64,000 bases of DNA from Halobacteriales archaeon YIM A00013 (lineage in GTDB: Archaea > Halobacteriota > Halobacteria > Halobacteriales > Haloarculaceae). Position numbers and translations under genes: made by a program. The notes beneath the pieces are model-generated. The model was not told the DNA's origin. It saw only the letters and a list, made by a program, of their open reading frames with translations, and made no database searches. Numbering within the stretch: the first letter of the stretch is position 1; each line of letters starts with the position of its first letter. The DNA lies in assembly GCA_025041195.1 (NCBI GenBank), contig JAKCFM010000001.1, positions 62,001 through 126,000 on the forward strand, read 5' to 3'. Of the stretch, positions 42,947 through 51,920 are shown piece after piece.

Positions 42947-43738
42947 TCAGCGAACGGCCAGTCCGGCGACAGCTGGCACGCCGATCGAGCGGGTTCGCCA
43001 CCCATCGTCGGTGTCGATACAGATCGTTCCATCGACGGTCACGACGTAGATCCGCTCACCTATTGCGACGCCGGCAAGCGGGTCGTCGACCGGTAGTTCT
43101 GTTTCGATCCATTGGGTTCCCTGCGACTGCACGTACAGACAATCCTCGGTGATTGCAGCGATTTTCGCTCCGTTTCGAGCAATATCCACCACAGTACCCT
43201 TGAGCAGTCGGTTCCAGCCGTTTTCCAGCCGATAGAGGCCACCGCCCGTCCCACACAGCACCGAGCTATCGACAGAGATTGCCCGGATATTGTCGAGTCC
43301 AACCGGGGTTGGCTCGCCATCGTCAAGCCGAAAGACGCCGGTGGGCGTCCCAATGAGTCCACCACCGACCGCCGTGATCGATTCCCAGGGGGGTGAATCC
43401 GATTGATAGCACGGGTGCCACCCATCGTCGGTGTACCGTGCGATTTGATCCGACCGAGCACCAACTATCTCAGCATCGAGCCCCAGAGCCGTTGCCGGTC
43501 CAAATCCTGTGGACACGACCCCTTCGTCGTCGAGTCGAAGGATATCATCAGCTGTCGCGGCCATCACTACCGATCGGTTCCCTTCGATTGCCGTTGCAGC
43601 GGTCCGATCGAGCAGTCCGAACTCTCCAACTAAGCCACCGGAACAGTCAACGCGGACGATACCGACCGCCGAAGCCACGAACACCGTGGTGGTTCCCGTA
43701 GAATCGCTGAACACGCGTTTCTCGTCGATGGTGCTCAT
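42947..43738 (-). CDS. beta-propeller-like protein (HVO_0234 family)
   Basis: A 263-residue acidic protein built from about six repeated strand sets, each ending in a short turn such as VFVASAVGIVRVD, VVMAATADDILRLDDE, GLIGTPTGVFRLDDGE, VLCGTGGGLYRLENGW, IAAITEDCLYVQSQGT and IYVVTVDGTICIDTDDG. The recurring G-x-(L/I)-x-R-(L/V) pattern marks propeller blades. The family is known from haloarchaea only by name; function unknown. No signal peptide, so cytoplasmic. Probably in one operon with prs downstream, spaced by 39 bases. Confidence 0.8.
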   Translation of the reverse strand: MSTIDEKRVFSDSTGTTTVFVASAVGIVRVDCSGGLVGEFGLLDRTAATAIEGNRSVVMAATADDILRLDDEGVVSTGFGPATALGLDAEIVGARSDQIARYTDDGWHPCYQSDSPPWESITAVGGGLIGTPTGVFRLDDGEPTPVGLDNIRAISVDSSVLCGTGGGLYRLENGWNRLLKGTVVDIARNGAKIAAITEDCLYVQSQGTQWIETELPVDDPLAGVAIGERIYVVTVDGTICIDTDDGWRTRSIGVPAVAGLAVR

Positions 43739-44070
43739 AGTGAAACAGGGCGCCCTAGCCCCCTACGTATTCCGAAGCAGGCCGGCCCGAGACGCGTTCT
43801 CACGGCTAACTATGTAATATATTTGGTGTATTAGTGGGGAACATGATCGGGATGGGAATATGACCGTCGCTACCAGGTACCATGCACGTAGACGGATCGG
43901 CACTCCCCTCCTAAAAATATCATATAAGTTATTGGTAGGGGGTGTGGGCCGTAACTGATTTTAGTACTCGATTGGAACCGAACTGTCGTGTGACTCGTTC
44001 GTTTCCAGGCCGGCAGAGTCCAGCACCGTCGTCCGCACACGCCACCAGTACGCTGTCCGTCTGAACATCT
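43739..44070. other. 332-base intergenic region before the histidine kinase
   Basis: No convincing gene. It lies between two divergent genes, the propeller gene on the left and the histidine kinase on the right. AT-rich patches (43811-43833 with TATGTAATATATTTGG, and 43914-43937 with AAAATATCATATAAGTTATT) may hold the two promoters. A minus-strand frame across 43870-44247 runs into the kinase gene and does not look coding. Confidence 0.5.
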
Positions 44071-46251
44071 ATGGAGTCGCCGATACGAGTTCTGGTCTAT
44101 GACGCCACTCACGCGGGTGCTGAATCGATCGCCCGTCACCTTGCGGCGTCTGACGACGAGATAGCTGCGCAGGCGGCGACAGCCACTCGGGCAGTGACGA
44201 CTAGACCGGTCGACTGTCTGGTTTGTGCCCACGGTTCGGAATCTCACGATGCGATCGAATTGATCGAAGCGCTTCGTTCACAATCAGGCTGTAGCGCCAT
44301 CCCAGCGATCATTTTTCCCGAGTCTACGTCAACGACACTGCTACAGCGTGCGCTGTCTGCGAATGTGGCAGACTGCGTTGTGCAGACGAACGATGACTCG
44401 TGCTACGAGGCGTTGGCAGAGCGTGTGCGAGCGGCGACTGCCACATCGCGATCAGTGGACAGTTCCAGTGGATTGAACGAGCCGTCGCGCTCGCCGATGG
44501 ACGCAATCGATCTTCGTCGACTCGCGGAGTCGAATCTGGTTGGGACGGTGTTGATTCAGGATCTCGGGTTCGAATACGTCAACGACCACGTTGCAGAGCT
44601 GTTTGGATACGACCGGACGACACTTCTTGAGGAGCTATCGGTGACGGATCTGGTGTATGAGCCTGACAAGCCACATCTCGTGGAGTATCTCCAGCGCCGA
44701 GAGTGGAATCTGGCCGAAGAGAGTCTCCACACGTTTCGTGGCGTCCGCGAGGATGGAACGATACTCCAGGTTGAACTCAGGAGCGACCGGATCAATGCAC
44801 GCGGCAGTCCGCAACTGCTCGGACTGCTCTCCGATGTGACTCCACGAAAGCGTCGTGAAAAAGAGCTGAAACGCTACCGATCGATCGTCAACACGGCGGG
44901 TGACATCGTGTATGCGCTCGACTCTGAAGGGAAGTTCACGTTCGTCAACGATCGGGGGCTCGGTCTCACCGGCTATGATCGCGGGGAAATCATTGGGTGT
45001 CACGTCTCGAAACTGCTCGACGAGCAAGCGGTCGAAAAGGGTGAAACCCACATCAGAGAGCTCCTCAAAACCGAGGGACAGACCCAATCGAACAAGACCT
45101 ATGAAATTGCACTGCGGACAGCAGACGGCGAGACAGTTCCCTGTGAGGCAAACATCACCATTCTCACGCACAATGGTGAGTTCAGTGGAACGGTGGGTGT
45201 CGTTCGCGACATTTCGAAACAACAGGCGCTCGAAGCCGCACGACGTGCCGAACGCGACCAGTTTGCTGCGCTCTTTGAGAACATCACCGATCCCGCGGTC
45301 CAGTATGAGATGCGCGATGGAACGCCACACGTCATTGCGGTCAATCCGTCGTTTGAAGCCGTGTTTGGCTACTCACAGGCAGAAATTGAGGGCGAGTCGC
45401 TCGACGATGCGATCCTTCCCGACGGCGCGGATGACGCCCAAACCTTAAACGAACACGTTGACGCCGGCAACCAGATCGAGGTGGAAGTGACGAGAATGGC
45501 TACCGATGGGCCGCGCGTCTTCCGGCTCTCGACAGCCCAGATCGTCTCCACTGCCACGCCGAAACGAGGCTATGCGATCTACAGCGACGTGACCGACCAG
45601 AAACGCCGCCAGGACGAACTCGAACGACAGAACCAGCAGCTAGAGGAGTTTGCCAGCGTCGTCTCACACGACCTTCGCCAGCCACTCGGCATCGCGATGG
45701 GCAAGCTCAGCATTCTCAGCGAAACGTCCGATTCGCCGCATATTGACGATATCGAGGATGCACTCGACCGGATGGAGTCGCTCATCGAGAACGTGCTGAC
45801 GCTTGCTCGGCAGGGTCGTATCGTGGACACGCCGACACCAACATCGGTGGAGAGCGTTGTCACTGGCGCGTGGGAGATGGTCGAGGGCGACCGCGCGTCG
45901 CTCACTATTGACGCGCCGCTCGGATCGATCGATGCGGACCAACAGCGGCTGCAGGAACTGTTCGAGAATCTCTTCCGGAACGCGATCGAACACGCCGGCG
46001 CGACGGTAACGGTCACTGTTGGGGCGCTCGAAGGTGGTGGATTTTACGTCGCCGATGACGGCCCCGGTATTCCCCCCGACGAACGCGATCGCGTGTTCGA
46101 TCGTGGATTCACTACAGCAGCCGACGGCACTGGACTGGGACTCGTCATCGTCAAGACGATCGTTGATGCCCACGGATGGGAAATAACCGTCACTGAGTCA
46201 GCAACTGGCGGCGTCAGATTCGAAATAACGGATCCGTCACCGTTTCGCTGA
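44071..46251 (+). CDS. PAS-domain sensor histidine kinase with pseudo-receiver
   Basis: A 726-residue kinase with no transmembrane segments. Order: receiver-like domain (1-120), then three PAS domains (about 145-270, 275-400, 405-515), then HisKA with VVSHDLRQPLG, phosphoacceptor H533, then HATPase_c with LFENLFRNAIEHAG, VADDGPGIPPDERDRVFDRG and GTGLGLVIVKTI. In the receiver-like domain the normal phospho-aspartate position after CLVC is alanine (A53), so it is probably not phosphorylated. The signal is likely cytoplasmic (light, oxygen or redox). No response regulator is adjacent. It converges on the HTH gene with a 15-base overlap. Confidence 0.93.
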   Translation: MESPIRVLVYDATHAGAESIARHLAASDDEIAAQAATATRAVTTRPVDCLVCAHGSESHDAIELIEALRSQSGCSAIPAIIFPESTSTTLLQRALSANVADCVVQTNDDSCYEALAERVRAATATSRSVDSSSGLNEPSRSPMDAIDLRRLAESNLVGTVLIQDLGFEYVNDHVAELFGYDRTTLLEELSVTDLVYEPDKPHLVEYLQRREWNLAEESLHTFRGVREDGTILQVELRSDRINARGSPQLLGLLSDVTPRKRREKELKRYRSIVNTAGDIVYALDSEGKFTFVNDRGLGLTGYDRGEIIGCHVSKLLDEQAVEKGETHIRELLKTEGQTQSNKTYEIALRTADGETVPCEANITILTHNGEFSGTVGVVRDISKQQALEAARRAERDQFAALFENITDPAVQYEMRDGTPHVIAVNPSFEAVFGYSQAEIEGESLDDAILPDGADDAQTLNEHVDAGNQIEVEVTRMATDGPRVFRLSTAQIVSTATPKRGYAIYSDVTDQKRRQDELERQNQQLEEFASVVSHDLRQPLGIAMGKLSILSETSDSPHIDDIEDALDRMESLIENVLTLARQGRIVDTPTPTSVESVVTGAWEMVEGDRASLTIDAPLGSIDADQQRLQELFENLFRNAIEHAGATVTVTVGALEGGGFYVADDGPGIPPDERDRVFDRGFTTAADGTGLGLVIVKTIVDAHGWEITVTESATGGVRFEITDPSPFR

Positions 46252-47127
46252 ATCGACGCGCTCAGTCTGTTGCACCGCCAATGATCCATCGAGCTCGACG
46301 AGCAAGGTCTGCTCAGCCGCCGACAGCGCGACTTCGATCCGCCAGGGGTCTCTCTGTACAACCGTCGTACAGTCATCTGAGACACACCAGTCGAACCGCC
46401 AGTACGGCGTCGACGAACAGTCGATTCCATGATCGGCGTAGAAGGAGACGACATCCGACTGATCGAGCAGCCTGAGCCCAATCGCAGAGCACAGCTCGTG
46501 ATTGCAGTTGGCACAGCTGTGCTCGGCGCGCAGTCCGACGCCCAGACAACAATCACCCTCGGGAACGATCGTCGTCTCCATGCGCCCGCTACAAACCGGG
46601 CAGACGCCATCAGCTGCCAGACAGTGCCGGTGACGAACGCGCTGGTCGAACGCCCTGAGCAGTTCCGACCGACTCCGGTCTGACAATCCCCCCGGCGGAA
46701 ACGTGTACGTCCCGTGGCCTCGACCACAGTCCTCACAGGAGATTGCGAGCTGTTCGTCTTCATAGCGCACCGAAAGCGGGGTTCCACAGTTCGTGCACGG
46801 ATCCGAGAGCGTGAACGGCTCAACGTACGGATGCTCGTTGAACGATCCCGAGAGCACTGCCTGGACCACCCGTTCGCCGGCCGTACGGAGGTCGTATCCG
46901 GCGTCGGTTCGCACGACAAACTGGGGCGTCAGCTTATCGAGATGGTAGTTGAACTGTGCACTATCGCGCAACCCAACCGTCTTTCGGAGCTCGGAGAACC
47001 GAACCGGACGCTCGCTGTGTTCGAAGAGGGCCTCAAGGATCGACAGTCGAGTCTCATTGCCGACGATCGAAAACGCCTCGGCGGGGGCCACACAGTCGTC
47101 GCTCACCTGAATGTCCGCGCGACTCAT
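46237..47127 (-). CDS. ArsR-like HTH regulator with zinc-ribbon C-terminal region
   Basis: A 296-residue haloarchaeal regulator. Residues 15-95 are an ArsR-type winged helix (FSIVGNETRLSILEALFEHS, then FSELRKTVGLRDSAQFNYHL). Beyond this are cysteine pairs: CTNCGTPLS with CEDCGRG, then CPVCSGRM with CANCNHELC, consistent with two zinc ribbons. The C-terminal end is beta-rich (WRIEVALSAAEQTLLVELDG). Acts probably as a DNA-binding regulator with an internal metal-stabilised domain; targets unknown. Confidence 0.85.
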   Translation of the reverse strand: MSRADIQVSDDCVAPAEAFSIVGNETRLSILEALFEHSERPVRFSELRKTVGLRDSAQFNYHLDKLTPQFVVRTDAGYDLRTAGERVVQAVLSGSFNEHPYVEPFTLSDPCTNCGTPLSVRYEDEQLAISCEDCGRGHGTYTFPPGGLSDRSRSELLRAFDQRVRHRHCLAADGVCPVCSGRMETTIVPEGDCCLGVGLRAEHSCANCNHELCSAIGLRLLDQSDVVSFYADHGIDCSSTPYWRFDWCVSDDCTTVVQRDPWRIEVALSAAEQTLLVELDGSLAVQQTERVDSAKR

Positions 47128-47345
47128 TGGATCGGTATTGACCGTCCGTCAAGTAAAGTGTTCTCTCAAATGGTTTTTTGTAAGGATTAGTATGTATCGG
47201 CGGATGGCTTCGAAGCCGCTAAGTACGAACCGCTCGAACGAACGATATCTCGCTGGCTATGACGGGCACCAGTGGGCACCTGTTCTAACAGGTCGGGATG
47301 TGACCGCTCGACGGTTGAACCATACAACGCCCGTCGGTGATCGAA

Positions 47346-47936
47346 ATGGCACGAAGCTTCTATTCACACATACGTGAGGCGTGGAAAACGCCAAAGGAAG
47401 GAAAGCTCGCAGAACTGCAGTGGCAGCGCCAGCAGGAATGGCGCGACCAGGGAGCGATCGAACGGATCGATCGACCGACCCGACTCGATAAGGCGCGATC
47501 GCTCGGTTATAAAGCAAAACAGGGCGTCATCGTCGCTCGCGTGAGCGTCCGCAAGGGCGGTGCGCGAAAACAGCGATTCACGGCCGGTCGTCGATCGAAG
47601 CGTCAGGGTGTCAACCGCATCACGCGGCGCAAGAATCTCCAGCGGATTGCCGAAGAGCGCTCACAGCGCAAGTATCAGAATCTCCGGACGCTCAACTCCT
47701 ACTGGGTTGGCGAAGACGGCCAGCAGAAATGGTTCGAGGTCATTTTCGTGGATCCGGAACACGGCGCAATTCAGTCGGACGACGATCTCAGCTGGATCTG
47801 TGACGCCACGCAGAAAGGACGCGCGTACAACGGCGCCACCAGCGCTGGTAAGCGCGGGCGTGGGCTCCACAACCGTGGGAAAGGCGCAGAGCACGTTCGT
47901 CCGAGTCTGAACAGCAACGACGGCAAAGGCAAGTAA
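47346..47936 (+). CDS. rpl15e: ribosomal protein L15e
   Basis: A 196-residue basic large-subunit protein. MARSFYSHIREAWKTPKEGK at the start, RPTRLDKARSLGYKAKQGVI, VRKGGARKQRFTAGRRSKRQ and LNSYWVGEDGQQKWFEVIFV are characteristic. The ATG at 47346 is chosen over an in-frame GTG at 47337, since the family starts at MARS. Standalone gene; a hairpin-T stretch follows. Confidence 0.97.
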   Translation: MARSFYSHIREAWKTPKEGKLAELQWQRQQEWRDQGAIERIDRPTRLDKARSLGYKAKQGVIVARVSVRKGGARKQRFTAGRRSKRQGVNRITRRKNLQRIAEERSQRKYQNLRTLNSYWVGEDGQQKWFEVIFVDPEHGAIQSDDDLSWICDATQKGRAYNGATSAGKRGRGLHNRGKGAEHVRPSLNSNDGKGK

Positions 47937-47944
47937 TCCACACG

Positions 47945-47974
47945 CACGACTCCGACGGTCGTGTGGTCATTTTT
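47945..47974 (+). terminator. hairpin and T-run after rpl15e
   Basis: CACGAC (47945-47950) and GTCGTG (47958-47963) pair around seven bases, and TTTTT follows at 47970-47974; a second T-run lies near 47991. Together they resemble a transcription end. Archaeal termination depends mainly on the T-run. Confidence 0.4.
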
Positions 47975-48012
47975 GAGAAAGAGAACGTATTTTTGACGTT
48001 CAGTTGCACCAC

Positions 48013-48582
48013 TCAGTACGACTGTTTCTGGTAGGCCTTGGCCGTCGGTGAAGAGAGGACACCGGTCGAATCGACCGTCTCAGTAACCTCTGCGGTGGTG
48101 TCGGTGACGACCGATCCCGAATCGGAATTACTCAGTGCGCCCGTTGGATCAACGACGTTTGTGAGCGTCTCGGCCGTAAAGGAGTCGCCGTCGCTCGTCG
48201 TTCCTTCTGCCACGACCGGTAGCGACTGGCCGTTTTTGAGATCATGATTCGTCAACAGATCAAAGACGCTGACCACAGCGGTCGTGGCGTCGGTTTCTGT
48301 GGCGTACATCTGCACCGTCGATGTCGGCTTTCCATCGACCAGCACGTCGAGTGATTCGACCTCCTTTGGCGCGAGTTTATCGAACGTCATTGTGAGGAAT
48401 TTGTTCGCCGGTACGAGTCCGTCTGCAGTGAGTCCTGGTTTGTCCATCGTCTTCGAATCCGTCGATGCCGCGTCTGCGGTGCTACTCAGCGAACCGATTC
48501 CCGCCGTTGCCACGCCGGTTCCTGCAAGCAACTGCAAGAACGTCCGTCGCGTGTTATCTGTCGTGTGTTCTGTGTGAGACAT
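48013..48582 (-). CDS. Tat-exported protein of unknown function
   Basis: A 189-residue protein from ATG 48582 (MSHTEHTTDNTRRTFLQLLA). The TRRTFLQLL motif and following hydrophobic stretch ending near STADAAS form a Tat signal with a likely cleavage, with no lipobox. The mature domain is beta-rich and serine/threonine/aspartate heavy (FLTMTFDKLAPKEVESLDVL, VQMYATETDATTAVVSVFDL) and the C terminus is unusually threonine-valine rich, ending AKAYQKQSY. No family recognised. The short ORF ahead (start 48603) only adds seven unlikely residues. Confidence 0.7.
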   Translation of the reverse strand: MSHTEHTTDNTRRTFLQLLAGTGVATAGIGSLSSTADAASTDSKTMDKPGLTADGLVPANKFLTMTFDKLAPKEVESLDVLVDGKPTSTVQMYATETDATTAVVSVFDLLTNHDLKNGQSLPVVAEGTTSDGDSFTAETLTNVVDPTGALSNSDSGSVVTDTTAEVTETVDSTGVLSSPTAKAYQKQSY

Positions 48583-48875
48583 CGATACTACGGTTTCACC
48601 CATCGATACGAACTTGCGATATCGTAAAAATCCTTTTTGTTGTGAGGTTTTACTCTGCTATATTATTTAATGAGTGATGACTGTTATATAAATAATTGGT
48701 GGCAACTACAGCATTCCAAATTCGCCGAGAGAGTTCCTCTACCCTCAATATCACTACTATTAGATTCTCAAACAGAATAGTTACCAAACCAACAATTTTG
48801 CCAGTTGCCGGCGCACGAGCGATTTAGATGAGATAAAAACAACAGTTTACCGGGCCGGTTCTCGAACTGAGGCGG
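48583..48875. other. AT-rich intergenic region between the Tat-protein gene and TFB
   Basis: About 290 bases with no ORF of note. It contains TATTATTTAATG and TTATATAAATAATT runs near 48660-48700, which could carry the promoter of the Tat-exported protein on the minus strand. Composition is markedly AT-rich compared with the flanks. Confidence 0.5.
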
Positions 48876-49838
48876 TCAGGCAGGGAGATCCTGTTCAGCT
48901 TCAAGCAGTTCGTGATAGCGATTGCGGATAGTGACTTCAGAGATGTCTGCCACCTCGCTGACGGCGGCCTGGGTGGTTTTCTCGTTCGTGAGCAGTGCAG
49001 CGGCGTAGACGGCGGCTGCAGCCAGACCAACGGGACTTTTCCCCGAGTGGACGCCCTGTTCTTTTGCGCTGCGCAACAGCTGCCGCGCACGGTTTTCTGC
49101 CTCGTCGGAGAGTCCGAGCGAGGAGGCAAACCGTGGGACGTAGCTCTCGGGATCGGCCGGTTTCACTTCCAGACCGAGTTCTCTGACCACGTACCGATAC
49201 GTTCGGGCGATCTCGCTTTTCTCAACGCGTGAGACGTCTGAGATCTCATCGAGACTCCGTGGGACACCTGCCTGTCGAGCGGCGGCGTACACCGCAGAGG
49301 TGGCCACACCTTCGATTGATCGACCCGGGAGCAGGTTCTCATCGAGTGCTCGCCGGTAGATGACACTCGCGGTCTCCCGAACCGTTTCTGGAAGGCCAAG
49401 CGCAGAGCTCATTCGGTCGATCTCGCCGAGTGCTTGCTTTAGGTTTCGCTCTTTGGAGTCGCGCGTCCGAAAGCGCTCGTTCCATTTGCGCAACCGCTGC
49501 ATCTTCGCACGCTGTCGTGAGCCAAGGGAGTTGCCGTAGGCGTCTTTATCCCGCCAGTCGATGTTGGTGGACAACCCCTTGTCGTGCATCATGTTCGTGG
49601 TTGGCGCCCCGACGCGCGATTTTTTGTCCTTTTCAGTCGCGTCGAACGCTCGCCACTCCGGACCACGGTCGATTTCGTCCGTCTCGACGACCAGACCACA
49701 TTCGATACAGACCGTCTCGCCGTGTTCACTGTCCGTCGCCAGCTTGCCGCCACACTCGGGACAGTCTACTTTCTCTCCAGTGTCCTCCGTCTCCTGTTCC
49801 TCTGTGCGTTCTCGGATTCGTGTGTTCGAATCACTCAT
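48876..49838 (-). CDS. tfb: transcription initiation factor TFB
   Basis: A 320-residue TFIIB homologue that recruits RNA polymerase to TATA/TBP. The N-terminal zinc ribbon is CPECGGKLATDSEHGETVCI followed by ECG, then the B-reader region (DATEKDKKSRVGAPTTNMMH), then two cyclin repeats (EIDRMSSALGLPETVRETAS onward; second at YVPRFASSLGLSDEAENRAR). The start at 49838 (MSDSNTRIRE) is preferred over the longer frame. Haloarchaea carry several TFB paralogues; which one this is cannot be told here. TTTATC at 49861-49866 is a plausible TATA box on the minus strand. Confidence 0.96.
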   Translation of the reverse strand: MSDSNTRIRERTEEQETEDTGEKVDCPECGGKLATDSEHGETVCIECGLVVETDEIDRGPEWRAFDATEKDKKSRVGAPTTNMMHDKGLSTNIDWRDKDAYGNSLGSRQRAKMQRLRKWNERFRTRDSKERNLKQALGEIDRMSSALGLPETVRETASVIYRRALDENLLPGRSIEGVATSAVYAAARQAGVPRSLDEISDVSRVEKSEIARTYRYVVRELGLEVKPADPESYVPRFASSLGLSDEAENRARQLLRSAKEQGVHSGKSPVGLAAAAVYAAALLTNEKTTQAAVSEVADISEVTIRNRYHELLEAEQDLPA

Positions 49839-50024
49839 GGTGAGGGCGGGTGCTATCCGGGATAAACCACTCCCCATACCCCCGGATGTCCGCTTAGTAT
49901 TTTTTATGTTCGGTCGAAACCTTCTTAACCGTTCCGGTATCCTTTGTATGGGTTATACACTCCTCACAGAAGAAACTCCGTTCGAACGGTGTGGAGTTTA
50001 ATCGATGGATAATTCGTTACCAGT

Positions 50025-51824
50025 TCAGTCTGATTCGCTCGCCTGAATATCGCGACTTTCCTGGACGGCGGTTGTCAGCGACACGTTGAGCACCCATGTC
50101 GACACCACGCCACCGACCATGGTCGCAACGTTTTTGATAAAGTGATCAACGACGGCAACCGCGACCGCCATCGATCCGGGAACCGGCGTAAACACCGTCA
50201 CGATGAACGCAAACGCGGCCTCGTATAAGCCGACGCCGTTGGGTGAGAGCGGTAGCACCTTCGAGAGATTACCAACACAGACGGCGAAAAATCCCACTGA
50301 GACGAACGTGACGAACGAGATGGATTCGATGCCAAAGGCCCCGAACACCAACAGTGCGGTCACCACGTCAAGCACCCAGATTGCGGTGCTTGAGACTCCA
50401 ACCTTCACAAACGAGCGTGGTGAGTTCGTCACCGTCTGAATGTCACCGGCAAACCGTTCGAACACGCTCGCCACGTGGTCGGCGTAACTGTCGGAACTCA
50501 GCCGCGTGATCAGCGTTCGACCGATGTTCGTCTCAGCGCGCGCACTGAGAACGATCCCAATGGTGACGACGATCGCAGCGATTGCCACGCCGACTGCGAC
50601 AATCAGCGCGGTGTGTCCCTCCTGTCCTCCTGAACCAGCCGTGGCCGAGAACAGCTTGCCAACGTCGAGGCTCGTCATCGCCAGCATTGCGAACACGACA
50701 CCGGAGAGGACGGTGATCGTCAACAGATCGAAGACCCGCTCGATAGCAAGCGAGGCAAACCCGGAGGTGTACGGGATGTTCCGGCGCATTTTCAGCACGT
50801 ACGCACGGACCGCATCACCGATTCTGGCTGGGATCACAAGATTCCCTGTCTGACTGATAAACACCGCCCCGGTCAGAAACCAGGCGTCTTCGGTGTAGCC
50901 CTGTTCTGCGAGAATATCTCGATATCTGATGCCTCGCAGTGGCCAGGAACAGAGATAGACAGCACTGGCGACACCAAGCAGCAGCGGGTCTGCGCCCTGG
51001 ATATGCGCGAACGCTTCCTCGAAATCGATGTAGTGGTTCATCAGCAACAGTGCCAGCGCGACCATCACCACACCGCCGGCAATCGTCACCGGGCGACTGA
51101 TCCGTGGCTGGACGGAAAACGTCCACCAGCACCGCACAATCTGACTTCCCATACCGAACACATCGCGGACGAGATCCACTTTGGTGTCACCGACGGGCTC
51201 CCACTCGACGGGGAACTCCTTGATACGGTGGCCGCGTTTCTGTGCCGTCACCAGCAGTTCGGTGTCCCAGAACCAATGTTCGTCCTCAATGTCATCGAGC
51301 AACGACAAGAGGACGGTTCGATCGAACGCCTTGAATCCACACTGATGGTCTTTCAGTTCAGAACCTAGCAACAGCCGAACGAGACCGTTGAATCCGCGGC
51401 TTGGAACGCTCCGTTTGATGGGACGGTCGGCTACCGCTCCCGGAAGCCACCGTGAGCCCGTCGCCACGTCGTATTTACCCGACCTGACGCTCTCGACGAG
51501 CTCTTGGAGGTGGGACATATCAGTGGCAAGATCCGTATCGTAGTAGACCAGCGTCTCACCGTCGGCCCTCCGAAACGCGTACTCAAGCGCTCGGCCGCGA
51601 CCGAGCCGTTGCTCGCTGTGAACGTGTCTAACACAGTCGTTCGCCGCCGCCATTCGGTCAGCGATCTCGGGGGTTGCGTCGTCACAGCCGTCTTCGGCCA
51701 CGATCACCTCGTAGCTTCCGTCGGGAAGAAACGAGGCCAGCGTGTCGAGTGAGGTTTGAACCGTCGCTTCGATGGTCCCTTCCTCATTATACGCTGGAAG
51801 GACGACACTGACCGCTGCACTCAT
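50025..51824 (-). CDS. aglD: glycosyltransferase family 2 fused to flippase-like membrane domain (AglD-like)
   Basis: A 599-residue fusion. Residues 1-230 are a GT2 domain related to dolichyl-phosphate mannose synthase: VSVVLPAYNEEGTIEATVQT, VIVAEDGCDDATPEIADRM, ETLVYYDTDLATDMSHLQEL (acidic metal site) and DHQCGFKAFDRTVLLSLLDD. The rest has about eight to nine transmembrane helices of the LPG-synthase/UPF0104 flippase-like family (AFHIQ-like loop, NLVIPARIGDAVRAYVLK, LPLSPNGVGLYEAAFAFIV). This is the layout of Haloferax AglD, which acts in S-layer N-glycosylation. Start at 51824 chosen at the GT2 N terminus. Confidence 0.88.
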   Translation of the reverse strand: MSAAVSVVLPAYNEEGTIEATVQTSLDTLASFLPDGSYEVIVAEDGCDDATPEIADRMAAANDCVRHVHSEQRLGRGRALEYAFRRADGETLVYYDTDLATDMSHLQELVESVRSGKYDVATGSRWLPGAVADRPIKRSVPSRGFNGLVRLLLGSELKDHQCGFKAFDRTVLLSLLDDIEDEHWFWDTELLVTAQKRGHRIKEFPVEWEPVGDTKVDLVRDVFGMGSQIVRCWWTFSVQPRISRPVTIAGGVVMVALALLLMNHYIDFEEAFAHIQGADPLLLGVASAVYLCSWPLRGIRYRDILAEQGYTEDAWFLTGAVFISQTGNLVIPARIGDAVRAYVLKMRRNIPYTSGFASLAIERVFDLLTITVLSGVVFAMLAMTSLDVGKLFSATAGSGGQEGHTALIVAVGVAIAAIVVTIGIVLSARAETNIGRTLITRLSSDSYADHVASVFERFAGDIQTVTNSPRSFVKVGVSSTAIWVLDVVTALLVFGAFGIESISFVTFVSVGFFAVCVGNLSKVLPLSPNGVGLYEAAFAFIVTVFTPVPGSMAVAVAVVDHFIKNVATMVGGVVSTWVLNVSLTTAVQESRDIQASESD

Positions 51825-51920
51825 TAGACAGTTTTGCAACAGCCATCGATAAAGGCATTCCGTATTCGTTCCCTTCTGAGAATACGTACCGAAGAATGAT
51901 CCACCTGCCAACTGGACGTC

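Noticed and set aside
43870-44247. 125-codon minus-strand frame before the histidine kinase
   Set aside because: Basic product overlapping the kinase 5' end; no start signal and no family resemblance.
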